A stretch of 64,000 bases of DNA from Eulemur rufifrons (Eukaryota > Chordata > Mammalia > Primates > Lemuridae), in the NCBI RefSeq assembly GCF_041146395.1, contig NC_090986.1:48458001-48522000 (forward strand), in the 5' to 3' direction. Shown here piece by piece: positions 1 to 13,250 of the stretch. The stretch's first letter is position 1. The number at the start of each line of letters is the position of its first letter. Made by a program: the position numbers and the translations under genes. The notes under the pieces are model-generated. The model was given only the letters and a program-made list of their open reading frames with translations. It was not told where the DNA came from and searched no databases.

Positions 1-2098
1 ATTGGGTTGGTCAGATCATATTTAGAGTTTCATATCCAATGCTGGGTCCCAGACTTTGAAGGATGTATATATAGAGTAAAGTATATACAAGGAAGGAACT
101 TGGAGAGATTCAATCTGTATACCATTCCCTGTGGCAAGCAAGGATATGATATATCTGGAAAACAAGAAGACTTGAGAAGTTGGGGATGAAAGTAGGGGAA
201 GACTTATGTTTGTTCTGTGTATCTTTAAACTCTAAAAAGATTACCTGGAGAGAGTGGAGTGAGCAAATCTGTGGTGTTCAATGAGACCATTATATGGAGA
301 TTAGAAGAAAAACCTGACACATTGAAGGAAAATTCTTTAGAACAAGGAGATCTATTTCACAGTAGAAATTGACTGATAAGTAATGAGCTTCTTGTCCTTG
401 GAAATGCATTTCTAATATTAAAAAAATAAATTGGACTGTTTGACATTCACTATTCCTTCCATTTTGAATGATTAAGATTATATACTTAAAATGTAGAATG
501 AACTAGTGAGAGAAAATAGCTTATGCATATTTTAAATATATAAAAATGTCATTCCCCCTATAATTTAGTTTTTATGTTTTAATGTTTTTATAGATATTAT
601 GGTGACATTTCATAGCAGGCAATTATAACATAAAATAACATAAAGTAGACTGACGCATGAATGTTGCTTACAAAAAAAATCCTATTCAGACACAGGTAGG
701 ATGACTTTATTTTTTTCTTAACTTGTCAAGGAAATGGTTTTCGGAATAAATGGAGAAAATAGGAATGCTTTATAATATTTAAAGGTAACTTTTAAAAATG
801 TATCTAAACACATTAAGAGGTTAGGTGCTAGGACTGAAGTTTTAGACACATTAATTTCAAAATGAGCTGTCTGCAATCATCCATAAACAAATGACATGAT
901 ATACCGTTATATTTGATTAGTCTGTATGTTGCCATCATCCCTTCACCCACTTCATTTAAAGGTTTAAATGATATTGTTGCTCAAAAATATTTCTGATTTC
1001 ATAAGAGCACATTCTTAGAGGAAGTTGTAAAAAAAGAGAGATGTAGGAGAGATCAAATTGGCCAGAATATTTGAACATATCTATTTAATTTTAAAGACTT
1101 GAAAGTTGAATCCCACAGAATTTAATCCATATCTGTGTTCAAATATTATATTGGCTTTTTATATTTGCATTTCAATTGGCCTCACTGAAGAATGTAATAT
1201 AAAGAAAATAAGAAATAATGTTTTAAGATAATAAATACAGATGAAATATTTGATTTTAAAAAGGATTTTATGAAATTTTACTTAAACTCCTTTTCATGCT
1301 GTTTATGGACATTGTAATTTGCTATGCTACTTTTTCCTAGGACTATAGTTTTATGAAGAATTATTGCACACTTAAAGCTTCTGCAAATATTATATTTTTG
1401 CTAGCTGTATGCTAGAGACATGGGTATAGCCAGATATGGTAAAATTATTTCAATGTTATTTATCAAAATTAGAATTGAAAAGGGCATTTCAAAATTCTAG
1501 AGAAATAAAAGAAGTAGAATCTTATGTTTCTCCATGAATTGATTCACTAACTTGATGAACATAAATTACTTTTACTGATACTTGTCCAAATCTGGCAGTT
1601 AAATAGTTGTGGCACATAATGAACGTGTATTTCACCATCTTGAAGGCAAAGATCTACAATGTATCCACAACATCATTAATTTTGACACTGTCCTCAGATT
1701 TGGCTCATGCTTTAATAATTTTGTCAGGTGTCCTTTGTGGAGAATTTTTGTATCCAGCACTGTTTCAGACAGTTCTACAAGAGTTCAAAGTCTAGTCATA
1801 GACAGACATGTTAAAATAATCAAAATGCAGTTTTACAAACACATCAGAGGATTGTTTAGGAAGAATTGTCACTCATTCTGATTGGGGGGCTTGGAGAAGG
1901 CATTCAGTGGAGATAAATTTGAACTTGTGTCTGGAAAGATGAGAAGTCTGTCATGCAGTGAAGGTAGGGGAGTATATTTCAGACAAAGAGAATAAAAAAT
2001 ACAGGGAAAAAATAAATTAAGTAGCACTGGCTAGAAAATAAGTTTGATTTTGTATGCATGCCAGGAAAATGTTTTGAAAATTTGTATAAGGGCAAATC
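1..2098. other. AT-rich unique-looking DNA, no gene seen
   Basis: I recognise no repeat family, exon or RNA gene here. The open frames are 60-90 codons, begin at arbitrary ATGs and have no domain or signal. Runs of A/T and TTTTAAAAT-like stretches are typical of primate intergenic or intronic DNA. Confidence 0.6.
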
Positions 2099-2107
2099 AA
2101 GATGTGT

Positions 2108-2410
2108 ATCAGGCTAGGCACAGTGGCTCACGCCTATAATCCTAGCACTCTGGGAGGCTGAGGCTGGAGGATTGCTCGAGCTCAGGAGTTCCAGACCAGC
2201 CTGAGTAAGTAAGAGCTAGACCCCATCTCTACTAAAAATAGAAAAATTAGCTGGATGTGGTTGGTGCACACGTGTAGTCCCAGCTACTCAGGAGGCTGAG
2301 GCAGGAGGATCACCTGAGCCCAGGAGTTTGAGGCTGCAATAGTTATAAAGACGCCACTGCATTCTAGGTGGGTGACAGAGCGAGACTCTGTCTCAAAAAA
2401 AAAAAAAAAA
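2108..2410 (+). mobile_element. Alu SINE, dimeric, without the strepsirrhine linker
   Basis: A full-length 7SL-derived SINE that reads GGCTCACGCCTATAATCC at the left-monomer pol III B-box region and ends in an A-tail. The centre reads CTACTAAAAATAGAAAAATTAGC, spelled here only as a short AAAATAGAAAAATT join, so it lacks the long AT-rich linker seen in five other Alus of this window. It is flanked by AAGATGTGT at 2099-2107 and 2409-2417, a 9-bp target-site duplication. Several diverged positions (TAAGTAAGAGCTAGACC; decayed right monomer ending) suggest an older insertion. The open frame across its right end on the minus strand is incidental. Confidence 0.95.
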
Positions 2411-2417
2411 GATGTGT

Positions 2418-3639
2418 CATATGACAAATATATGTAATAAATTAACATGATAGTGACATGGGCATACATGTATGAGAGAAGACTACTCTGGCTGCAATAT
2501 GGGCAGAGGGATTAAAATATATATATCTCATCCTGATTCAGAAGGATAATTAGAAGATTGTCACAAAAATCCACTTACAGAGCAATGAGTAACAGGGTGA
2601 CACAGCCCGAGACCATCGTGATCGTTTTGTTATTATCCTCTGTGCTCAATTTCTCCTTTGTGTGAAGAGCAATCTAAGAGAATTGTGTGTTAACTAGACT
2701 TCACCTTCTCTCTGTAGACCAATATTATTTTCTCTTCTCTTCTTTCCTTCATCCAAAATGTTTTTGAGTCCTTAGTCTTTTCCCAGTCTTTTAGTTACTA
2801 GGAAAACTATAATAAACAAAATATAAAAGGGATACAAGAAATGTGTGTATGTTTGGGGGAGGCGGGTGGAGGTGAGTGATGTTTACAAGGTTTTTTAAAT
2901 TCAAGCGAATGAACACATACTTGACCAGCAACAAAATGTCAGTCTAATTTGTAATAGTTCTTGTATAAAAGCTAAACATGTAAGTAAGCAGAATAAATTG
3001 GTTTTTTGTGTCAATATTATCATTGTTCAAAATATTTCTGTTAGATCATAGCATACGGGCATAAAAGATGAGAAACCAGACAGTTTAAAAAATGTATTTG
3101 ACCTCTCTTCAAATAGAAGAGAGAAAAATTATTCAGTTACCTTCCAAGGAAGGGTTGCAAAAATAAAACAAATAATGTATACAGCATATAGCCTATTGTA
3201 GGCCTTCAATCAATGTTAGTTAGGGCAATGATGAAGACAATTAAGGGTCAATGCAAGAACATTGTTAAAACTCCTCATTATTGTTACTACTGTTAATTGT
3301 TAAACTCAGCATTAATTTTTTCCTCTTATAATAAATATCCATCTTCAAATATTTCATCTTCAGTAAGAAGACAGGAACTATGGCAAAGGATATCTTACTA
3401 TAGGCAGCCTTGAACCACAGCTGACAATTTTAGGTCAGACCTAGAACAGGCACAGAATCTACAGTTGGCTTCATCCAGGACTCCTGAATGAAGTCCTGTG
3501 TGGTTTGATCGAATCTAAAATTCAGTGCATAGTCAGTGGAGCCAGACCTATTTAATCAAGCATTTTATTCTCTCACAGCATAACATTATTTGCTTCTATT
3601 ACTGTATCATAAATAGGTCTTTAAAATAGGTTTTAAGTG
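2418..3639. other. Unique AT-rich DNA with faint repeat traces
   Basis: No gene is visible. Two stretches look faintly like decayed MIR/L2 sequence: about 2755-2830 (GAGTCCTTAGTC...ACAAAAT) and about 3190-3225 (CCTTCAATCAATGTTAG). Neither is strong enough to annotate separately. Confidence 0.45.
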
Positions 3640-3767
3640 TATATTTATCATGCTAGTCTATAAGTAACTCAGAGAGACTCATATTTTTCTCATGTTTTTA
3701 AAACCTACGATTTCTAGCAAGGTGTCTGGCAAATGATAAGCATGTAATAAATACCTATTCATTAATC
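3640..3767 (+). mobile_element. L2-type LINE 3' end remnant
   Basis: The stretch ending GTGTCTGGCAAATGATAAGCA then TAATAAATACCTATTCATTAATCA follows the order of the common mammalian L2 3' terminus (cctggcacatagtaggtgctcaataaatatttgttgaatgaa). It is heavily diverged and only the last 130 bp or so are recognisable, which is normal for L2. Confidence 0.55.
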
Positions 3768-6700
3768 AGATATACAACCCATTTTTCCCAACTTCCCCTT
3801 GAAGTGAACAGAATTTAGAAACTGGAATTCAATCAACTCTTTCCATACTTTTATATCATGCCTCTTATTGTGCTTAACTATAAGTTTATTTCATAATCAA
3901 ATTATACATGTCCAGTATTCATCTCTGGTTCTTATTTCCTCTGGGCTCTTGTCAGTGATGCTCTTTCCTCACATCATGAGAGAGAAATAGTACCAATACC
4001 TTTTACAGAGCATCCCACACATTTCTGGTCTCACATTATTTTAATATTTTTCTTGCGCATGCTTGGTATTCCTCAAATATTTATTAAAACTATGTAAAAG
4101 AAACATGCATTGGTATATTTTGTAAATACATCTATAAAAGAATATGAAAACGACAGCCAATGATTGCAAATGATTCTAGTATTCCATTATAATTGTATAT
4201 TATCTTCTATAAAAAATTCGATGATGACTTGAAAAATGAGTTAGTCAGTATTATCGAAATTCACCATGTAAATAAATGTAATTATAAAACTAATTATAGT
4301 ATTTTGTCATGGTAAAATTACCTAATTTGCCCAGTTGTGCTGTTATCTTCATAGACTAGTATTGAATTTAGCCATGCTAAATTTGTATTGCCTATTACAT
4401 TTTAGCAGGAGTTTCAGGAACCCATTATTAACTGTCAGATGTCATTTTATATCAGTGAAATTTGAATCACTCATTACATTCTGGCATTTATATTATGACA
4501 GTAATTCAGTCTAGGAAACCTATTTAGAGAGAGATTTTAATTTTAGCTAATTTATTATTTAAATAATGTATTTTTTGCAATCTATCAATTATATTTATAT
4601 GGATACCTACAATAAAGTAAACTTTTAATTAATCAGAATCAAATTAATTAAAATCCACATTTATTTGTGCATCAGTTCACAAAAAGAAAAGTAGACTTTT
4701 TATACTTGATTTAAAAGGAAAATGAAAAAAGCAAAAGAAGAATAAAAAGTGATATTAGGATTTTTTTTGAAAAATTAACGCTTGTAGGTCAGAGAATAGT
4801 CAACTCAATGTTCTATACTTGACCCCTACAGAATTATTTACATTCTAAATGATTTTTGAGAGGATTACCAAGTTTTCAAAGAAAGAAGACAGTTTGATAT
4901 GCTTCCCATGATAATGCATTTTGGATATACTTTTTATAGCATGAGTTAATTATTTTTCCTCAACTTTCAAATATTCAGCACATTTGTGTTTCTAAGTTTT
5001 TCTTACAGCCATTCTCATAAAACGTACATACCTCTGCTTTGTCTTGTACATTTTATTGTTCATATGAAAATATTAAATCCTATACTATTCTGTAACTCAG
5101 CATTGCATTTGGCAGCCTTTCTAAAGGGAGGATGTATTACTTAGAGATCAGTAATTAGGTATTTTAAATATTTAAATACACAAATATCATTCTATAATCT
5201 TAGTCTCTCTTATTGAGACAAATTGTTCCCTGGTTCTGCATCTATAAACATCACCAAAGAGAACATTAATAATCATTAGGTATGTGCCTCCGTAGGAATT
5301 GGGAAATAGTTTAATGGGATTTTAACTTAAATGAAGACCAACGGTGAGTAACACTTTGCTATGGATCCTCAGGGTCTGAGAGATAACCACTAACAAGAAA
5401 ATGATCATTTATCTTTTGGTTTACTCTTCCTTTTCTGTGTCAGTTCAAGGATAACAGGCTCAAAGAGTGAAACTGAGATAGCGATCCAGTCCTATCACAT
5501 GTTAAATTAAAAAAAAAAAAAATGTAGCACAAGAAACTGATTTGCTCATTAACATAAACAGTTTGAAAACCATGCAGATCTAGTGTTTGGTTTTTCAGTA
5601 ATAATATCCATTGCCTTAGAATAACTGTGCTTTGCCTTAGACTTGCCAGATTTCAAAAATGTCTTCAATTTAGCATATCTTTCTAAATGATTAAGGAGAC
5701 TCTCATTCAACAAATACTGTACACACTCATTTATACTTGCTATTTCTCTTTTCATGTTCTTGTTTCTCTTTTGTCCCATCATATCAAAGCAATATGCCAC
5801 ACATCTTCTAGCCTCAATATTTTTATATAGAAATGGAAAGGTACAATAAAAGGGCCACATTTAAGTGAAAATGAACTTAAAACAATAGATTTTAGGGATA
5901 GCCTTTAATTGTACATAGGCCACATACATTTCTGGTTCAAATAATTTTTGAAAAAAGATAGGGGTTTCCATTTCAAAGGATACATTTTCAGAGAACTCGA
6001 CAACTTAATATCACTACATACCAATTCTGGTACAACTGCTATAATTCAAGAGTTTACTTTGGAAGTAACCTGAAAGCAGTATTAAAGTAAAAACAATCTC
6101 TAGGCCACTAGAATGAGGCTTTATAAGAGCATATTAAGGAAGAAATGGACACTCCCGACACATCCTGTGTCCCTCCCTGTCATCGTCATCAGGCATCCTA
6201 AGCAAGAGAGAAGATATTTTGTAATGTGTTTTTAGCAGAGACCCACTGGAAATTATGTAATCTCTATTATTAAATACTTCTGACCTATGGAAAAGTCAGA
6301 GAATTAAAACTGCCCCTGTAAAAGAAAAGCTGAGAAGGATCAAAAGATGTAATGTTTTCCATAGTTCCATAGGTTCTACTTAAAATTAATTCATTTTAGT
6401 AAAAAGAAAATTATCGCAACTAGTAAGTACAGTATGTAAAGAAGTGTTTAAAATTGTAAAACACAATTTGACTACATACAAAAAGAATGGAATACAGCAT
6501 TCAGGGACTGTATGGCCTGTTAGTGTATTATTAGCGTTTTCTCATGAGGCAAATGTGTCCATATATGTGAAATGTCCATTAATGACCATAATGAGTACAG
6601 TGGATTTTTAATGTGCCCATAATGTTCATGAGGGTAAACTATTTTAATCATAACTACAAATTCATTTTAAAGTTCTTTGCCATTTTTCCAAACTACTTAG

Positions 6701-7719
6701 ATAATATTTTTTAGGAGAAGATTAAAAGTAAAGAATACAGCTTTATGTTATGAAGAACAAAACTCCATAGAAGTATGAAGGTTCTGTTTTAGGGACACAC
6801 ATGTGTAACTTTTTAACACATTTGCAAAACTCAATCAGAATTTGCTTTAAAGATCTTGGCATAGTCCTTTCTCTTGTATTTGTCCTCCTTCTGTAGCACT
6901 TGTCTTTCCTCCAGCTTCCCACCATGACAAAGTGATTGAGAACATGTGTTAGGTTTTCTTCCTTAGGACTTTTGTTCAGCGACTGTTCCTTTGTGGTACT
7001 TTCCAAGCAATTGGTCAGCTTTCAAGTTTATTTGCATTTTTAAAACAACACACAAACTAAAACATCCTCGGATCTGCTTAATATTTCCTAGTTTCACTTC
7101 TAAAACACAAACAAACAAGCCGTCCAGGCCAGCCACCTGCAAAACGCTAAATGAGCCTTGTGATTATTGGGAGAGAGAGATGCATGAGAAATTTTGGGGG
7201 CAGGGAAAAGTGGGCAGAGTTGACTCTGGAGAAAATGAGTTTGCTTACACATTTTGGATAGAGTGACATATAAAAGAAAGAAATATTCTAAATATCCAAA
7301 CATATTTTGAAATGTGTTTTGGTAGTGACACAGTGAGATATTGAGAGTAAATCATATATAATCACATCTATTATTAAATGATTTCAAATATGACACATCA
7401 GCAGAAAAGGAACCTACACAGATTTTAGAATAAAGCTGGGCTTGTTTCAAAGCACCTAATATCTATTTTTCTGTCTTTCCACTTTCCCTTTTTGAGGGTA
7501 GGGAAATGCATGGAATGTGCTTTAGGAACTAAATGGCCCAAAACCTCTGAAATGTTGCCATTGGGACCAAGAAAATGAGAAATACCATGCAGAATGTTTG
7601 CGCTAGAATTTCCTATAATCCTATAAAGTACTTTTTGTATTATAATTTCCTATAATGTCCTGTAGTGCCAAAATTTTTCTAAAAAATTTTGTATGTCACA
7701 CACAGTTCATAAGGTATGG

Positions 7720-7721
<2 letters not shown>
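3768..7721. other. Long unique AT-rich interval, no supported gene
   Basis: About 4 kb without a family I recognise. Two minus-strand open frames (5549-5860, 103 codons; 6743-7006, 87 codons) encode polar, Lys-rich predicted peptides. I see no domain, splice context or poly(A) structure that would make either a gene. A 14-A run at about 5508-5521 has no matching flanking duplication. Around 7615-7665 a TTTCCTATAAT motif occurs twice. Confidence 0.5.

Positions 7722-7755
<34 letters not shown>
7722..7755. repeat. (AT)n microsatellite
   Basis: An uninterrupted AT/TA dinucleotide run of about 17 units. It is self-complementary, so it can form a cruciform, and is likely length-variable between individuals. 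Confidence 0.95.
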
Positions 7756-7758
<3 letters not shown>

Positions 7759-7864
7759 ATTTGGTATTATCCCAATAAGTCAATTTCAGAATGTGCTTAA
7801 CCGCACATTTTATTTGGACAGCTGAAACTCAGTAAATTCATTGGGATTTACCTCAATTATTATT

Positions 7865-8055
7865 TATGATTTTCTAGGCAGTTTACTTAGCACTTGTTCT
7901 GTGTATTATCTCAATTAATTCTCAAAATCAAATTCTGAGGTGATTATTATTACTGCCTTAATGATGACCAAACTGAACCCTAAAGAAGTTAAGCAACTTT
8001 CTAAAAGTTTTTTAACCAGAGAAGATAGAGCCAGAATTAAAATCTAAGCAGTTCA
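7865..8055 (+). mobile_element. MIR SINE remnant
   Basis: The order of blocks follows MIR: ...TTAGCACTTGTTCTGTG, ATTATCTCAATTAATTCTCA, GAGGTGATTATTATTACTG, then ATGACCAAACTGAACC, AAGAAGTTAAGCAACTT and AGAGCCAGAATT. It is about 190 bp and diverged, and lies just upstream of the Alu at 8125. Confidence 0.8.
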
Positions 8056-8118
8056 TATTTAAACTTTGCTTTTGTTTGGTTTTGATCATTACTCTAGCCC
8101 TATGGTACATTTAAATTA

Positions 8119-8481
<363 letters not shown>

Positions 8482-8494
8482 TAAATTAGCCTCT

Positions 8495-11069
8495 GAGTAG
8501 GAATCTTTACATACTTGAGTGACACCCACTATCTTTAAAGAAATAGGATATTGAGTGTATGAAAATGTGGCATTCACCCTGCTCCTGTTAAGACAAATAA
8601 AATGTTGTATAGATGAGAGTTTCTTACTTGTGATGGACTGCTAAAACAAACAAAAAGTTATATTTTTCCAAATGTCCAAAAATATGTGACGAATTTTTTC
8701 AACATTTAGTTTTTCTCTCTTAATTATCTCTTTTAAATGTTCTATGTGGAAATCATTCTTTCTACTTAGGTGTGCTTGAAAATGACAAATTATAGTATAA
8801 GTAGCAAATGCATATTAATTAAAAATCCTGGACACAGCAGTGGTGAGAGTCATAGAAAAGTCTTTCCTGCTGGAGATGAGCTCATTTCATGAATCTAGAT
8901 TGCTCATGTTATATGACATAGTAATAATTTCTGTTAGCAAATTATTCCATCTTTTATATTAAAAAGTACTGACTTTAGGGGATTTACAGCGTAGTTGGGG
9001 AGAAAACATATGGAAAAATCATTATAATACAGAGTAACAAATGAAATGAAAGCTATAGTCAGGTAGGTCCTGAATACGAATGAACCAATTCCATTCTGGG
9101 GCATCCTATAGGTTTTTTGAGAAGAGAACCCAAAACTGAAATTTAATGACTTTGGAAAAAAAAAAAATGGACTTCATTACCTCAAGAGTTTACATTTCAG
9201 TTAGTTTAAAGCAGTTAATAAAGAAGAATAAAGAGCTAACTTTCTTCGCACTACTTTAATGAAAAGTAGCAAAAATAAAACACATCTATGAATACAGTAA
9301 GAGATTTACATTTAATATACATTTGAGTGCAGACTGTCTAAACAGCAGAAGAATATGGGAGTTCCATGATAAGCAATGATGCAGTGAATGCAAATCTTCT
9401 TCTTTCCTTTATAACAGGAAAATATGTGTTTAGTTAACAGAAACAGGTTTTTTATTCACGAAATTGCTTGACATATTACACTTTACAACCTGACACCTAC
9501 TCATCATAGACCCATGCCACTGAATAGATGCTTTTCTGGCTTAAATCAAAGTTTTCTAGCTATGATTCTTCTTGCCTGCACTCCCTTTTGAACTAATAGA
9601 ACACCCACAAGATATGAAAAAAATGCTTGACATGCAAAATCCCATTCTCTAAAGATTGTTAGGTATTAGTAATTGAGGTTTGAGCACACAATTTAAATAG
9701 TTACAAAGCTACTGTAAAGGTAATAGAGTCAAGCTGTTAATACTGTTTACAGTAATACTTTTGTGACTAATGGTGGCATATTGCTGGAAAGTTGAATGTG
9801 AAACAAACAATAGATAAGAATGTTAGAGTCCATAATTGGCTCGTAAAATTCTCATTTTGTTTTCAGTTTTTCAGCAGTCCTTCTTTTATAAAATGAGGAT
9901 TGCAAGAGAAAAAAGATAAAAGTTTACAACATTTTTTTTTCCTGTGAGTGCTTTAAGTCCTTCAACTTCAATATAGATTTGAATTTCTTTCCTTGTTCTG
10001 TAATTTTGTTAATGGTAGTGTATAAAGTATAATGCCAGCACTATTTCATTTATTTGAAGGCAGTGCCATTTTATTTATTTATAGATATACAAAGCTCTGA
10101 AAATATTACAATATTTTTCTAAGAGTTGAAAATAATGGGTGAATTGTATGTAATGGAAACACCACGGCCCATTGGAGGCATTTAGTGTCCAGAATGGAAT
10201 AGCCTTTGACTGATTAAGTGGACAGACTTTATTGACTACATTATTAAATATGAAATCTATTAAACTTAAGTACAACCTTTCCCCCCTTAAAATGTTAACA
10301 TCAGTGCCAGTGGGAGAGTAAAACCCGTGACATTTAGAAAGGAGAGAAATTCAGATGAGATTTACCAGAAAGAGAATATATAAATAATTGAATAGGAATG
10401 TCTGTAACAATGCAGCTCTTTTAGATAATGCGTGACAAAATATTTCTGTTTTCTGATGGGGAAAAGTTTCTAATAGAGGGCTCAATCAGTTGTTCCTTAG
10501 GCATTGCAATCAGGGTAATTTGGGAGGCTTCCTTCCAAGTTCTGATTTATCACCCCAGTATCCCAAGAGCCCTCCATGTGATTGCCTTGGCACTGATATT
10601 TATGCTGGATGAACTGAAAGTGCCGCACTTAACTCTATATTATCCTTCCTTGGGTCACAAGAGTGCTATCTTTCAAGTACATTTGGGTGATTTTCACACC
10701 ACCCCATATCTCACCAACACAAGAGGTACCTCTTCTTTGCAACTTAGAAGCAGCCTACTAGACCTGTAAATAAAATTCAGCAAGTCTCAGTAAACATTTC
10801 TTTTCCCAGCTGGGATGCCAGTTCGCAGAAGAGGAAAGTCAGTGCACTCAAGTGGGATAAATTAGTGCATTGGCTCATAGTACCAGCTTCGCAGCTGTGT
10901 CATGATTTCCTTTAGGGGTCTAGGAAAATGTAGCTTTTCATGCCTGATATTCTTTCTATTATTGTTATCTATCCTCTTCAGAGGTGTAAAGAAATGACCT
11001 TTCTCCTGGAAATGCCAAACTGCTTCTTTCAGAGAGACTGCTGTTGCTTCTAAAGAGACAGACCTCTGT
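8495..11069. other. Unique AT-rich DNA, no supported gene
   Basis: No recognisable element or gene. A 113-codon open frame at 10428-10769 (+) has no domain, no Kozak-like context and no codon pattern I would trust. A 12-A run lies near 9157-9168. Confidence 0.5.
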
Positions 11070-11800
11070 TTCACTCTTTTGAAGAATCTGCCATTGCAAT
11101 CACAGGTAAAGTACTTAGCAGGAGGAAGACAGTGCCTTGAGTCTCTAAGGAAGGCTCAGTCTCACAACGGGGCACTGGGGTTTGCCACTGCCTCGGTGCG
11201 TTCAAGCTGCCAGAGCACTTCTTGCATGCTGATATCTTTAGATAGCAAGACCTTCACTGTCCTTGTTTACATTCTTAAAGTGTGGCTTTTCTCTCTGCTG
11301 CAAGTTTGCAAGCTGACAGCTCCGGAATTTGAATTTTTCCATGTCTTCTCAAATCAAGTACAGTGGCACTGACAGGAGCTTCCTACACTGCCTCCTCACA
11401 TTAGTTTTCTGTATAACTTAGGCTAGAGACTGGTGTCAACTATGCTCACCAGCAAGCTGGACCTTGGGACAAAGGTAGCAGGCCTACCCCACCTGATAAG
11501 GCACAGAAGTGCCATCCCCCCAGGGGCTGCTGCTGTACTCTTATAGCTTTGGATGGCGCGTGAGCTTATGGACAGTGAGTTCATTCATATAGGTTAGGAG
11601 GGAAAAGAGTCTCCTTTTGATTCCTTGCCAAAAGCAGATGCCACTTAGGGCAGGTATCCTTAGATTGGTTTAGATATTGGCATTGTTTGGAAATGGAAAT
11701 TGTTTATGCTGGGAACCTTGACTCTATTACTCTCCTTTCATTTGCATAACATTCAATGATTGGCCAACAGCTTGATTTCCATATATACTTCTTTTTAATC
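11070..11800. other. GC-richer unique block, possible conserved non-coding DNA
   Basis: This block is less AT-rich than its surroundings and contains no repeat I recognise. It holds a perfect POU octamer ATTTGCAT at 11740-11747 followed by AACATTCAATG, then ATTGGCCAA about ten bases on. A CAGGTAAAG donor-like string occurs near 11104-11112, but no exon can be built from it. Open frames of 97 codons (+, 11079-11372) and 70 codons (-, 10862-11074) are unrecognised. Confidence 0.3.
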
Positions 11801-12889
11801 CAATCTACCTTATACTGAAGTAGATTGAGAACCTAAAACAACAAGCCATAACAAATGTAGGCTGTGGTTGTTTATAAATTTTTAAAATTTGAAAGTCCAT
11901 TGCATTTAAATGGCTTTGAACACTTAAGGTTACAACAAAGTCAACTTTTTTTGTTTTTATTAGTAGAGATATATTTCCTTAAAGACAAGGGTTACAAAAC
12001 ATTCAGCAATTATGTGACAATGACACCAGAATGTATACCTCCCATGTACTTTCTTCATGGATAATATATTTGCTCTTAAACTGTATTTTCTCCAAATAAT
12101 GTTAAAATTCCTATTTTCGAAATGCCTTCATAATCAGGTTAGTATTCACACAAGAAATAATTTCTTCATTAAATTTTTGTTACTTTATATTATTTCACTA
12201 GAAACAATATTACATACTGGTTTAATCACTAAATTTCTTCACTAAACTTGCACTGAAATGATTTTTATGCCAGATATGCAGACTTTTTGTTTGTGAGAGC
12301 ATTTAAATACTGACTATCAAATTCAAAGATGTTTTTTATGAGATATTATATAAAGCCAATTCATCTACCTAACCTAAATTTTACCCTTGAACTGTGTTTT
12401 AAGCTTAAGTGTTGGTTAAGTGTTGGCATTTCAAAGGCCCTTCTTGTCTAAATACAAACATCAACAGTAATTAATAAGTGGAATGTGAACCAAAGAAACA
12501 GTGATTCAGAGTGACTATTCACTATACCAAAAAGGAAACGTTAACTACGGTGATAAAGAGTTCTGAGTATCCTGCAAATAGAAAGATTTCTGCTAAATTA
12601 AACGTAGTTAAAATTTAGATGTCTAATTAATGATTTGGATGAGAGAGAGTTTTATTTGTATTTTTGACTTTTAAATGCATATTCAGTAAGGTGTCAATGA
12701 TAGAGACATAATGAATATTCTTGTTTTGAAAAGATTTTTTCCAATATCTGATATTCAGGACACTGAACAGTAGACTTTCCAAAGCTCATTTTTTGCCAGT
12801 AATTACTATAAAATATTAAATAAAACTATGCAGTGATTATGTAGACATCATAACATTTATATCAGAGGAGATACGAGAGAGAATGGTAA
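11801..12889. other. AT-rich DNA, nothing recognised
   Basis: No repeat family, RNA gene or exon is seen. The two short open frames at 11864-12245 overlap in different frames and have AT-driven composition (Phe, Leu, Lys, Ile). Confidence 0.55.
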
Positions 12890-13040
12890 GGGCCTCATGA
12901 GGCATTAAGTGTCTACTCTGAGCCAGACATTCTCCTAAGCACTGTGAGACAAAAATCAATAGAGATGTGAGGAGCTGTTACCTAATCAGGGAGGCAGACG
13001 TGTAAACAAACAATTACAACATGGGAGAATTGTTAAAATT
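12890..13040 (-). mobile_element. L2-class LINE remnant, antisense, first segment
   Basis: The blocks GTGTCTACTCTGAGCCAGACATT, CCTAAGCACTGTGAGAC and GGGAGGCAGACGTGTAAAC follow the antisense L2 3' end (typed here as separate short words). The family resemblance is by order of motifs and the copy is much diverged. It continues beyond an L1 tail and an Alu, at 13125-13250 and 13579-13870. Confidence 0.65.
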
Positions 13041-13124
13041 CTAACCCTGACTGGAGCATTACAAAAGCAATCTATGTAAACAAAAACATTGGTACCCTCA
13101 TAATACTTTGAAATTAAAAAAAAA
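13041..13124 (+). mobile_element. L1 3'-terminal fragment with A-tail
   Basis: The last ~60 bp read AAAAACATTGGTACCCTC, ATAATACTTTGAAATT and an A-run. The same terminus occurs at 32481-32520, so the two copies support each other as L1 3' ends. It is strongly 5'-truncated; the left boundary is uncertain. It interrupts the antisense L2 remnant. Confidence 0.65.
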
Positions 13125-13250
13125 GAAGACAATAGAGGCCTCTAGGAACATTATGCAAGACTTGGCAAACTCTGTCTCATGGACCTTGGTAGCCTAAAGT
13201 GGTAGAGCAGAGAAGGCTTCAAAGGTGGGTTATGATTTGAGCTGATTCTT
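13125..13250 (-). mobile_element. L2-class LINE remnant, antisense, second segment
   Basis: GCAGAGAAGGCTTCAAAGG...GATTTGAGCTGATTCTT matches the common antisense L2 block (aaggcttcctggaggaggtgacatttgagctgagtctt). The last 13 bases are the target site duplicated by the Alu that follows. Confidence 0.65.

Noticed and set aside
5508..5521. A-run as tail of a processed pseudogene
   Set aside because: No matching flanking duplication and no recognisable upstream source; also the neighbouring long frame is on the opposite strand.
10428..10769. 113-codon plus-strand open frame
   Set aside because: No recognisable domain, no splice or promoter context; plausible by chance in a locally less AT-rich stretch.
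11104..11112. CAGGTAAAG splice-donor-like string
   Set aside because: No acceptor, coding exon or reading frame could be joined to it; such strings are common by chance.
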